The position numbers were made by a program, and so were the translations under genes. Shown one piece after another: positions 8,664 through 15,961 of a stretch of DNA of 64,000 nucleotides (positions within the stretch are counted from its first letter, which is position 1; every line of letters starts with the position of its first letter). The notes under the pieces are model-generated. The model ran no database searches. It worked only from the letters and a program-made list of their open reading frames with translations, and was not told where the DNA came from. The stretch comes from Bacillota bacterium (lineage in GTDB: Bacteria > Bacillota > Clostridia > DSM-8532): positions 124,001 to 188,000 of the forward strand of contig JAEZTB010000002.1 in the NCBI GenBank assembly GCA_023443745.1. The letters run 5' to 3'.

Positions 8664-9725
8664 TTATGCCCAGTTATTAATATTGTCGGCTACGAATTGA
8701 TCATCGTTTAGATGCGGATACATGCGGTAAACCCGGTCGATCTCCTCCATCTGACCAGGTGACAGGGTCTCGTCCTCATTTAGGCACCAAATTCCTTCCA
8801 TAAGCTTCTGCCTTCTTAAAACTTCGTGAAGGCCTGCTATACAACCTTTAAAACCGTTTGCCGTATCAAAGAAGGCAGCGTTTGCATCCGTTACCTCCAC
8901 AGCCAAGGTTAAAAGCTCAGCCGAGACAGTTTCTGATAAAGCGGCCTCTTTAAGCATTTCAAACATCTTGACCGCAGTATTTGTCCATACAGACCAATGG
9001 CCTAACAAGCCTCCCACAATACGCTTTTCATAGATCCTTCCTTCATGGGTGAATCTGTACTTTGTAAGCAAATCAACGACAATATTGTCATCATTTCCGG
9101 TGTATAGTGCAATTTTATCGGCTCTTGATGACAATGCGGCGGCTCTTACTACATCCAGCGTTTGATAGCGATTGAAGGGTGCGCTCTTAATGGCGACTAC
9201 GTTCTCTATTTCACAGAATTTCTGCCAATAATCATAGGTAAAGACCCTGCCTCCCACTGAAGACTGAAGATAGAATCCTACTATGGGAATGATCTTGGCA
9301 ACTGCCCTTGTACGCGCGAGCATTTCTTCCTCTGTAAGGCTATTAAGTCCTCCGGGACTTAGCAAGACCGCGTCATAGCCAAGGTTCAGTGCTGTCCGGG
9401 CTTCCTGAGCTGCCTGGTTTAAAGGACCGCATACCCCGGCTATTCTGACTATGGTTTTTCCTGTTTTCTTTTCAAAGGCCTCAATTTCTTCAATTGCTAA
9501 TCTTAATACAGGCTCAAACAATCCAACATCAGGTTTTCTGATTTCAAATTGGGTAGTATGTACGGCAATGGCCAATCCTCCCACACCGGAAGCAAGATAG
9601 TAGCGTGTAAGCATTCTCTGCCTTTTTTCATCCAGTTTTCTTTCAGACGTCAACGCAAGAGGATGTGCCGGTATAAAGGTTCCTTCCGCTAATATATTCA
9701 GAGCTCTCTCATGTCTGTTCATCAA
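8664..9725 (-). CDS. DapA-like (dihydrodipicolinate synthase superfamily) aldolase/lyase
   Basis: A 353-residue TIM-barrel protein. The predicted Schiff-base lysine lies in NVVAIKSAPFNRY, matching the position of the DapA/N-acetylneuraminate-lyase lysine. The usual YNxP motif is not conserved; GFYLQSSVGGR stands in its place, so it is not a housekeeping DapA. At 353 residues it is longer than DapA (about 290), with extra helices at the C-terminus. Its start overlaps the upstream epimerase gene by 4 bp. The family cleaves or condenses 2-keto acids; the context (epimerase and M20 hydrolase) suggests degradation of a sugar-acid or amino-acid-like compound. The substrate is unknown. Confidence 0.8.
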   Translation of the reverse strand: MMNRHERALNILAEGTFIPAHPLALTSERKLDEKRQRMLTRYYLASGVGGLAIAVHTTQFEIRKPDVGLFEPVLRLAIEEIEAFEKKTGKTIVRIAGVCGPLNQAAQEARTALNLGYDAVLLSPGGLNSLTEEEMLARTRAVAKIIPIVGFYLQSSVGGRVFTYDYWQKFCEIENVVAIKSAPFNRYQTLDVVRAAALSSRADKIALYTGNDDNIVVDLLTKYRFTHEGRIYEKRIVGGLLGHWSVWTNTAVKMFEMLKEAALSETVSAELLTLAVEVTDANAAFFDTANGFKGCIAGLHEVLRRQKLMEGIWCLNEDETLSPGQMEEIDRVYRMYPHLNDDQFVADNINNWA

Positions 9726-10738
9726 TAATTACCCTTTCTTTCTTCAAAATGAGTAGGCTTGCCCAAGGATCTTCCTCCATCCACTATCCATTCTGCCTGC
9801 CAGCGGATCAAGGTCTTCATGGATACAGTGGGATACCCGAAGGTTTCCATGGCAAGAGCCGAATTGTTGAGTAGTGCGTTACCGGATTCCTGTCCCTCAA
9901 ACATAGGTTCCCTGCCCAAAAGCTTTCCCAGCTCTCTAGCCGCATGGCTGACCGACACGGTTTCCGGTCCGGTGATATTCATTTTGACAACTGGACTGCC
10001 GGTATGCAGCAATGCACGCAAAGCCATTTCGTTGGCATCACCCTGCCAGATGCAGTTAAAGCTTGTTGCAGCCAAGCTGACAGGTTTTCCCTCCATAATG
10101 TTTACGGCAATATCATGAAGGACCCCATATCTTAAATCCACTGCATAGTTTAATCTATAAATAAAAACCTCTGTTCCGTATTTGCTGGAGCCGTATTCAA
10201 ACATACGCTCACGCCCCAGACAAGACATGGCATATTCCCCCATTGGCGAAGGCTTTGTTTCCTCGGTGGCACCGCCTGAATGCACCGGCGTCATGGGATA
10301 GATATTGCCGGAGGAAAATACAACTATTCTAGAATGCTTATACTTTTCCGCGACTAAGGAAGGAAGCCATGCATTCATTGCCCAGGTTTGAGCCTCCTGA
10401 CCGTCGGTACCAAACTTGCGCCCGGCCATATAGATAACATTGGGAATTTCGGGTAGTTGTTCCAAGGCACCTGGCTCAAGCAAGTCCACGCTGATTGTTT
10501 CAATCTCATTGTCCTTCATGAGCCTTGTAACTATGGGATCGGTAAAGCGAGATGCAGCGATTACCCGTTTATGGATGCCGGCTTCTCTTATGGCATTCTT
10601 CGCGAGAATAGCCAGAGAAGGGCCCATTTTTCCCCCTGCTCCAAGAATTAGAATATCCCCCTGGATTTTTGACATATCCTTGATGAGCTGTGGTGATGGT
10701 GTTGACAATTTCATGTCCAGTAATTCTTCATTCCACAT
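9722..10738 (-). CDS. NAD(P)-dependent epimerase/dehydratase (SDR family)
   Basis: An extended short-chain dehydrogenase of 338 residues. The Rossmann glycine motif is ILILGAGGKMGPSLA, followed by a conserved strand NVIYMAGRKF and an S/Y region (VVFSSGNIYPMT). The catalytic YxxxK is not obvious where expected (YAMSCLGRERMFEY holds a Tyr but no Lys four residues on), so activity as a classical SDR is uncertain. GAGGAG lies 8 nt before the ATG. It is the first gene of the epimerase-DapA-like-M20 operon, with a candidate TetR operator about 87 bp upstream. Confidence 0.82.
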   Translation of the reverse strand: MWNEELLDMKLSTPSPQLIKDMSKIQGDILILGAGGKMGPSLAILAKNAIREAGIHKRVIAASRFTDPIVTRLMKDNEIETISVDLLEPGALEQLPEIPNVIYMAGRKFGTDGQEAQTWAMNAWLPSLVAEKYKHSRIVVFSSGNIYPMTPVHSGGATEETKPSPMGEYAMSCLGRERMFEYGSSKYGTEVFIYRLNYAVDLRYGVLHDIAVNIMEGKPVSLAATSFNCIWQGDANEMALRALLHTGSPVVKMNITGPETVSVSHAARELGKLLGREPMFEGQESGNALLNNSALAMETFGYPTVSMKTLIRWQAEWIVDGGRSLGKPTHFEERKGNY

Positions 10739-10824
10739 AAAATCTCTCCTCTTTATAATTAAATCTATCCATTTTTATGCCATTAATGATTGTATCTAGT
10801 GGTATTCAGCTTGCACTCCATACA

Positions 10825-10844
10825 GTAAATAACCGTTTAGTTAC
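10825..10844 (-). promoter_or_regulatory. candidate TetR operator upstream of the epimerase operon
   Basis: GTAAATAACCGTTTAGTTAC is an imperfect inverted repeat. It shares GTAA-TA and TAGTTACAT with a perfect palindrome upstream of the neighbouring TetR gene. It lies between the TetR gene and the operon it probably controls. Confidence 0.45.
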
Positions 10845-10897
10845 ATAAGAGCATGAAAGCAGTGAGGCATTAATCATTTCCTTCGATCATCTCATGG

Positions 10898-10934
10898 AAT
10901 CTTTGATTTCGGTAACGGGTGAGGTTATTATATG
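10898..10934 (-). repeat. partial copy (copy 1) of the intergenic palindromic repeat
   Basis: The segment ATTTCGGTAACGGGT with flanking GTTATTATA matches one half of the family found complete at 20571, 42736 and 42986. The opposite arm (ACCCGTTCGAAAT) is missing. The last bases overlap the end of the TetR gene, and its stop codon (10928-10930) lies inside the repeat. Confidence 0.8.
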
Positions 10935-11542
10935 CACAGATACGATAAAAACATTGCGGTTACATGCTCAATACGTTTATTGATATTCTCATCCTCATCG
11001 AGTTTTTTACCTAAAAGCGTAGATAATGTATATCGGTTTGAAAAATACGAAAAGCAGTAGGTGAGCAACGACAGTATAACCTGCTCTGTATCAGTCTCGG
11101 GCTTAAATACACCTTCTGCCTTGCCTTTGCCGATAATCTTTCTTAAGAGCTCGAGAGTCGGATCTTTGATTCCCGTAAAATCCGCTTCCTGAATGTATCT
11201 TCCTTTATTAAGATTCTCCCACTGCAGGAGATTGACATAAGAAGGATTTTCCTTCAGAAACTTAAAGTAGAGCTTAATAAGCTTCCTTATGGCATCAACA
11301 GCATCGGTTTTTTCAGTCAAAACACCGATTTCCTGATTGCCAAGCCTGCCATATACATTTACCAGTACTGCTTTGTAGAGCTCTTCCTTGCTTCCGAAGT
11401 ATTCATAAATCATCCGTTTGTTGATATTGGCCTGTTTGGCTATTTCATCAACTCTGGCACCATAAATACCCTTTTCGGCAAACTCAATTTCTGCCGCAAG
11501 GAGTATATCTTCTTTTGATTTTTGGGAATTACGTTCTCTCAT
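10928..11542 (-). CDS. TetR-family transcriptional regulator
   Basis: A 204-residue regulator. The N-terminal helix-turn-helix is typical (ILLAAEIEFAEKGIYGARVDEIAKQANINKRMIYEYFGSKEELYKAVL), and the remainder is a helical ligand-binding/dimerisation domain. It lies upstream of, and on the same strand as, the epimerase/DapA-like/M20 operon. A perfect palindrome 24 bp before its own start and a related site before that operon suggest autoregulation plus control of the operon. Its last codon and stop (TGC ATA TAA) fall in repeat copy 1, so the native C-terminus may have been altered by that element. Confidence 0.9.
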   Translation of the reverse strand: MRERNSQKSKEDILLAAEIEFAEKGIYGARVDEIAKQANINKRMIYEYFGSKEELYKAVLVNVYGRLGNQEIGVLTEKTDAVDAIRKLIKLYFKFLKENPSYVNLLQWENLNKGRYIQEADFTGIKDPTLELLRKIIGKGKAEGVFKPETDTEQVILSLLTYCFSYFSNRYTLSTLLGKKLDEDENINKRIEHVTAMFLSYLCI

Positions 11543-11565
11543 TGATCATGTTCCTTTAACATCAA

Positions 11566-11581
11566 GTAACTATCTAGTTAC
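11566..11581 (-). promoter_or_regulatory. perfect palindrome, candidate TetR autoregulatory operator
   Basis: GTAACTATCTAGTTAC is a perfect inverted repeat (7-bp arms, 2-bp centre), 24 bp upstream of the TetR ATG. A related sequence occurs at 10825-10844 before the operon. Confidence 0.6.
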
Positions 11582-11829
11582 ATTATCAACCCCATTCATT
11601 TATCTGTCAATAGGGAATCTCATTAAGCTCTTGACAATGCACTATTTTCTGCTAATCTGGGATCTCTTTTTGATTGGTTTCATCATTCAGGGCCTATGAA
11701 AACAGAGAAAATAATCAGAGAGTATTGCATGACTCTCACCGAAAAGCGATAAAACGTTTTGGTGACTGACATTGGAAATTCGCTAGCCGATTTCTCAACC
11801 ATAATGTGCCTTAACTGGCAACAAAAAAC
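11582..11829. other. non-coding interval between TetR and lemA
   Basis: Part of a gap of about 360 bp (11543-11901). It holds the TetR operator at its right-hand boundary with the gene and the lemA terminator at its far end. A TTGACA (11632-11637) followed 16 bp later by TAATCT could be a plus-strand promoter, but no gene follows it. A short stem (GAGAGT ... ACTCTC, about 11719-11739) is also present. I see no open frame or known RNA. Confidence 0.5.
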
Positions 11830-11858
11830 GAATGATGAATAACATAGCTTCATCATTC
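11830..11858. terminator. intrinsic terminator after lemA
   Basis: GAATGATGAA and TTCATCATTC form a 10-bp stem with a 9-nt loop. It has a T run on the plus side (ATTTTTC) and a T run on the minus side (GTTTTTTG). The lemA gene ends 44 bp away on the minus strand. Confidence 0.85.
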
Positions 11859-11901
11859 ATTTTTCTATTATGCCCGCAGTTTTCCTCTTTAATATTTACG
11901 G

Positions 11902-12456
11902 TTAAAACTGTATCTTCGGTACTGCGGCTTCAGCCTCACTCACCTTGATAAATTCCTCGGTTTTGAAACCAAACATACCCGCTATGATGCTTGACGGCAC
12001 CATCTGGACCGAGTTGTTATAATCCATCACCACATCATTATAGAATTGTCTGGCAAAACTGATCTTATCCTCAGTATTGGACAGTTCCTCCTGAAGCTCA
12101 AGGAAATTAGTGTTGGCCTTCAGCTCGGGATAGGCTTCAGCGACAGCGAAGAGCTTCCCTAAACCCTTGCTTAACTGGCCGTCTGCATCGATGGCCTCCT
12201 GGTGGTTACCTGCCGACATATATTTTGTTCTTGCTGCCGTAACATCCTCAAAAGCCTTCTTCTCGTGGGCGGCATAACCCTTTACTGTCTCCAGTAAATT
12301 GGGGATCAGGTCAAACCTTCTCTTGAGTTGAACATCAATCTGGCTCCAGGAATTAGCTACCTTGTTCCTCTTTCCCACAAGTGAGTTGTAAGTGGTCAAA
12401 GCATACAGCAGGACAATAGCTACGATAATAATGATTACGATAACAGGGGTTGGCAT
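11902..12456 (-). CDS. lemA: LemA-family membrane protein
   Basis: A 184-residue protein with one N-terminal transmembrane segment (PVIVIIIIVAIVLLYALTTY) followed by the long helical LemA domain (NKVANSWSQIDVQLKRRFDLIPNLLETVKGYAAHE). This family is a cell-envelope protein of unclear role, often next to DUF2207/TPM-domain membrane proteins, as here. AGGAGG stands 9 nt before the ATG at 12456, preferred over the longer frame from 12495. The upstream gene on the same strand is the Gly-rich DUF2207 protein (gap about 90 bp), so the two are probably one operon. Confidence 0.92.
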   Translation of the reverse strand: MPTPVIVIIIIVAIVLLYALTTYNSLVGKRNKVANSWSQIDVQLKRRFDLIPNLLETVKGYAAHEKKAFEDVTAARTKYMSAGNHQEAIDADGQLSKGLGKLFAVAEAYPELKANTNFLELQEELSNTEDKISFARQFYNDVVMDYNNSVQMVPSSIIAGMFGFKTEEFIKVSEAEAAVPKIQF

Positions 12457-12546
12457 ATCTTTCATCCTCCTCAGTTTACATTTCAATCCGTTCAATATGA
12501 GCTAATTTTATCATAAATAGAGCATATGACCAAAGAATACTGGCGG

Positions 12547-14451
12547 TCAGAAGGCACCGCCTCCACCGCCACCTCCACCACCGCCGGAGCTTCCGCCGCT
12601 AAAGCCTCCGCCTTCTCCGGATGAAGAGGATAGAGTCGAATCAGCCACCGAGATGGCGTTGCTGATTGCACCATTAACAGAATCAACGGTTCTGTCAAGA
12701 GTATTGCTTAGTATGGCAAAACTCGTATAACTGTTGTAGCCATACATATAAGTAAGCCCGCTGTCATGAAGATCCGTATCATTAAATACCAATGGAAGCT
12801 GCTTGATAACTTCCTTTGCGACACCCAGGGAGATGGCATACACCAGATAATGCTCCCAGATGACAATGGATGGCATTGTGGCTTTGTCCATCCTGCTGAA
12901 ATCCTTAAGAAAATTCTTAAAGGCGTCCCACATGGCCTTTTGCTCATTGCCATAGGCCGTGCGTCTGCCAATACGTACCGAAAAAATAAAAAGAATGACG
13001 AATAGCACAATGAGAATTAAACCGGCTACAGTACCAAATATAAGGAGAATTAAAACTCCCAGGAGAAGATATAGCAAAGAGAAAGCGACACCTGTTCCAA
13101 TGCCTTTTTTAGGGATCCTCTCAAAAAAGCCGTTTTTATCTGCTTCTTTTTTTGCCAGTTCACACCATTTATCATAATCCTTCTTAAATTTTCTTGCTTT
13201 CGATTCGGTTTTAGCATAGTCGGCAATTGTATCAAGATTGATGCTATTGCCATCACCCAGAGTATCCATAAGCCATTCTATTAAAAAGGCTTCATGCTTC
13301 TTAAGAGATATATCCTGAGCTTTTGGATTGCGTGACACAGTATATTCATCGACTTCCGAGCTTTTAAACAAGCCCTTCTTGATAGATTTTTCAGATGTAA
13401 GAAGTAATTGCTTTTTTCTTACAAGATCCATTAAGGTTGCGGTAACATCCCGGGTTGACACATTACCCATTGAAAGCAGGATACTCATTTCGGCAGGGGT
13501 GTAATCACCAGGAAGCTCTCTGTAATACTTGCCTTCAAAGTTGTGCTTTAACTCCTTGTCATATTTTCGATAAAGGACGATAATGATGCCAAACCAGGCA
13601 ATAGAGAAAACGACAGTGATGACATTTCCAACAGACCTCATCATGGCTTTTCTGGCCTGTTGCTTTTTTGCTTCTTCTCTTCGTTTGTTGGCTTCTTCAG
13701 CAAGAACCTTTTCATTGGCCATGATCTCTGGCAGAGCATCCTTATTGATGATTTTTGTTGCTTGGGGAACCAACCTTGTAGGAAACAACACCAGGGTCTC
13801 CACCATATCTCCGGGCTTGACATAGGGAACGGCAAACCGCACATGAGCCTCATCTATTATCTTTGACTCTCCAAGTAGCGAACCGTGGCCGAACACCTTT
13901 AATTCATCACGGGCTGCGCCTTCAGGAAGAGTAAAGTTAATGGAAATGTTATTCAGGGTGACATCCCAGTTGGGATCTATCATCTTTCTGTTGAATTCAG
14001 CTATGTCATTGTATTTTGTCACAACATCCTTAAAGGTGTATGTGAAAACAAAGCTTTTTTCTTCATCCTCAGATTTCTCATAAATCTTGAAGTGTGCAAG
14101 CTCATCCTCATTTACCAGATTAAAAGTGCCGTTTTTCCCTCTTGCGTCCAGATCCTTGGTGGAATTGAGCTGCAATTCAACGAGACCACCATCTCTCTTA
14201 ACAAAAACCTTCGGATTGACTATGCCACCAGTGGATGTAAAATCCACATCACGAAATACCCCGTTAAATTCTCCGTCGAAGCGATAGGTGATGGCTTCTT
14301 CAATATTGGCGGAACCATCGGGATTGATGATGACATTAATCGTATATTTAGAAACATCGTAATCCTTATTATCTGCATAAACAGTTAAAGTTGAAAAGAG
14401 CAACACTATAAGGACTGAAATCAATAGAAATGTAACTATTTTCTTATTCAT
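12547..14451 (-). CDS. DUF2207 membrane protein with Gly-rich C-terminus
   Basis: A protein of about 634 residues. It has an N-terminal signal/anchor (VTFLLISVLIVLLFSTLTVYA), an extracytoplasmic DUF2207-type beta domain (YDVSKYTINVIINPDGSANIEEAITYRFDG), a transmembrane segment near residue 280, a cytoplasmic winged-helix-like part (YTPAEMSILLSMGNVSTRDVTATLMDLVRKK), two adjacent spans near 470-510, and a tail of Ser then ten Gly residues. It typically pairs with LemA. The start is uncertain: the ATG at 14451 gives a normal signal sequence, while an in-frame GTG at 14481 adds ten residues; neither has a strong ribosome binding site. Confidence 0.85.
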   Translation of the reverse strand: MNKKIVTFLLISVLIVLLFSTLTVYADNKDYDVSKYTINVIINPDGSANIEEAITYRFDGEFNGVFRDVDFTSTGGIVNPKVFVKRDGGLVELQLNSTKDLDARGKNGTFNLVNEDELAHFKIYEKSEDEEKSFVFTYTFKDVVTKYNDIAEFNRKMIDPNWDVTLNNISINFTLPEGAARDELKVFGHGSLLGESKIIDEAHVRFAVPYVKPGDMVETLVLFPTRLVPQATKIINKDALPEIMANEKVLAEEANKRREEAKKQQARKAMMRSVGNVITVVFSIAWFGIIIVLYRKYDKELKHNFEGKYYRELPGDYTPAEMSILLSMGNVSTRDVTATLMDLVRKKQLLLTSEKSIKKGLFKSSEVDEYTVSRNPKAQDISLKKHEAFLIEWLMDTLGDGNSINLDTIADYAKTESKARKFKKDYDKWCELAKKEADKNGFFERIPKKGIGTGVAFSLLYLLLGVLILLIFGTVAGLILIVLFVILFIFSVRIGRRTAYGNEQKAMWDAFKNFLKDFSRMDKATMPSIVIWEHYLVYAISLGVAKEVIKQLPLVFNDTDLHDSGLTYMYGYNSYTSFAILSNTLDRTVDSVNGAISNAISVADSTLSSSSGEGGGFSGGSSGGGGGGGGGGAF

Positions 14452-14557
14452 ATCAATTTCGAGCTTACGCCCGATCCTCACCTCACTTACTTATATTATC
14501 ATTTTATCTCAATATTCATGCCATGAAAATAGCAGTGAGGCTTCTGACGTATCAACT

Positions 14558-15214
14558 TTATTCATAAATCACAATAGTATTCTTTGTTTCTTTAGCTCTA
14601 TACAATGCTTTATCAGCATAATTCAAAAAACAGTCGGCGTTCATTGTGATTTTGGTAGTTGCAACTCCTATACTGACAGTCATTTTATCAGCAGCAGAAC
14701 CAAAAACAAATACCTTTGATTCAATGACCTGTCTAATCCTTTCAGCCAGCTTAAGCGCATTTTCATCACTGGTTTGAGGCATAACCACAGCAAATTCTTC
14801 CCCACCCAACCGAGCAATTATATCACTATGCCTTGTATTATTTCTAAGAATTTCAGCAAGCTGTTTCAAGGCTTCATCTCCTGCCGAATGTCCATAGCTG
14901 TCATTAATCCTTTTAAAGTTATCAACATCAATCATTATTAATGAAATTGGGAGTTTCGTCATTAAGAATGCAGACATCTTTGTAAAGAAACATCTTCTGT
15001 TGAATATGCCTGTCAAACTATCACTATTCGCCTGCTTGTATAGTTTCTTAATTATTATGCCGCAACATAAAAACAGTAATAGCTGACAGACCATGCACGA
15101 AATTAAAATTATTTTTAAACCTATTTTTTCATAAAAAAGAAAAGCAACCAGCCACATTTCAGTGCCAACTACAAGAAGTATAAGCGGAGCATACTTAAGT
15201 ACACAGTCTTTCAT
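14558..15214 (-). CDS. membrane-bound diguanylate cyclase (GGEEF)
   Basis: A 218-residue protein. Two N-terminal transmembrane spans (about 8-27 and 34-57) lead directly into a complete GGDEF domain (DSLTGIFNRRCF, MIDVDNFKRINDSYGHSAGDEAL, IIARLGGEEFAVVMPQ). The active site is GGEEF, a functional variant, and the RHSD five residues before it fits the RxxD product-inhibition site. It makes cyclic di-GMP. There is no sensor domain beyond the membrane pair. AGAGGAGGT precedes the ATG. It is the third gene of a compact minus-strand unit (gaps of 27 and 15 bp) whose promoter carries LytTR-like sites. Confidence 0.93.
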   Translation of the reverse strand: MKDCVLKYAPLILLVVGTEMWLVAFLFYEKIGLKIILISCMVCQLLLFLCCGIIIKKLYKQANSDSLTGIFNRRCFFTKMSAFLMTKLPISLIMIDVDNFKRINDSYGHSAGDEALKQLAEILRNNTRHSDIIARLGGEEFAVVMPQTSDENALKLAERIRQVIESKVFVFGSAADKMTVSIGVATTKITMNADCFLNYADKALYRAKETKNTIVIYE

Positions 15215-15241
15215 TGAAAGTCACCTCCTCTTTACAGCTAT

Positions 15242-15427
15242 TTATTTTGTCTCCTCATACACCGATAACTGGCGTATTCTGAATATCCTTAACCTTTTAA
15301 TGACATGCTCATCGATTGGCAAATTCTTTGAAATGACAAGAAATCCGGACTGATCGTATAAATCATCTGCAAGTATATCGCCTATCCTGCATTGATAAAT
15401 ATGTATATATTTTTTCATCTTCATCAT
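15242..15427 (-). CDS. small protein resembling the N-terminal lobe of HD-GYP phosphodiesterases
   Basis: A 61-residue protein (KKYIHIYQCRIGDILADDLY, then SGFLVISKNLPIDEHVIKRL). The pattern is like the short beta lobe at the N-terminus of many clostridial HD-GYP c-di-GMP phosphodiesterases, but no HD domain follows; the gene ends with a normal stop. AGAGGG lies close to the first ATG. It sits between an unknown gene and a diguanylate cyclase in one operon, so a c-di-GMP-linked regulatory role is a reasonable inference. It could instead be a relic of a lost HD-GYP gene. Confidence 0.7.
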   Translation of the reverse strand: MMKMKKYIHIYQCRIGDILADDLYDQSGFLVISKNLPIDEHVIKRLRIFRIRQLSVYEETK

Positions 15428-15442
15428 AAACCCTCTATGTAT

Positions 15443-15793
15443 TTACAACTTGGTTAACTTCATGTCCAATAAATCGCTTTTTCTTGGCAGAAGGCCCTTA
15501 ACTACAGTCACATAGGTGTTTTCTCCAACTGCCGCATAGCCGGCTACCCATTCAAAAGGCCTCTTCAAAGTACCTCGAGGAAATATCGGGGTGAGCTTAC
15601 CTGTACCGCAATCAATCATGTCCTGCCCATTATATGCTTTTGCGATATTTCCAATTTCCCCAATGATCTCATAGCCACCATTTGGGTATAACTCATCCAT
15701 TTCCTGTTTTGAATAGTAGGGGATCCTGTAATGGCAGCATTTTTCCAACACATAAAGCGTATTTTCCCATTTCGGGTGAAACCTATAAACCAT
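15443..15793 (-). CDS. unknown 116-residue protein
   Basis: Not recognised. The frame is open from 15856, but the likely -10 box (TATAAT, 15836-15841) lies inside that longer frame, so translation probably starts at the ATG at 15793 (MVYRFHPKWENTLYVLEKCC). There is no signal peptide or membrane segment. The C-terminal half has a small beta-rich look (GYEIIGEIGNIAKAY, WVAGYAAVGENTYVTVV). It is the first gene of the unit that continues with the HD-GYP-lobe-like protein and the GGEEF cyclase. Function unknown; the context is c-di-GMP signalling. Confidence 0.65.
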   Translation of the reverse strand: MVYRFHPKWENTLYVLEKCCHYRIPYYSKQEMDELYPNGGYEIIGEIGNIAKAYNGQDMIDCGTGKLTPIFPRGTLKRPFEWVAGYAAVGENTYVTVVKGLLPRKSDLLDMKLTKL

Positions 15794-15835
15794 ATTTATC
15801 TCACATCCATAAAGCTGCAATATATTTCGATTCAA

Positions 15836-15903
15836 ATTATAGCGAAATTGTACCATTCACATTATGCTTATGACGAAATCGGACCTTTTATTGCCGAAAT
15901 TGG
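15836..15903 (-). promoter_or_regulatory. candidate LytTR-regulated promoter
   Basis: On the minus strand, CCAATTTCG (15903-15895) and CCGATTTCG (15882-15874) form 9-bp direct repeats separated by 12 bp, the spacing known for AgrA/LytTR sites. A third ACAATTTCG (15851-15843) overlaps the promoter. The -10 is TATAAT (15841-15836), and no good -35 is seen 17 bp upstream, as expected for an activated promoter. A LytTR response regulator is encoded about 2 kb away on the same strand. Confidence 0.55.
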
Positions 15904-15920
15904 ACAAAGAGGTTAAAAAA

Positions 15921-15946
15921 GAGACTCCCTTGTCTCAGGGAATCTC
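15921..15946 (-). terminator. intrinsic terminator after the DISM/GHKL kinase
   Basis: On the minus strand, GAGATTCCCT and AGGGAGTCTC form a stem with one mismatch and a short loop, followed by TTTTTT (15915-15920). It lies 16 bp after the kinase stop, separating it from the next unit. Confidence 0.85.
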
Positions 15947-15961
15947 AATTTGAAATTTAGT

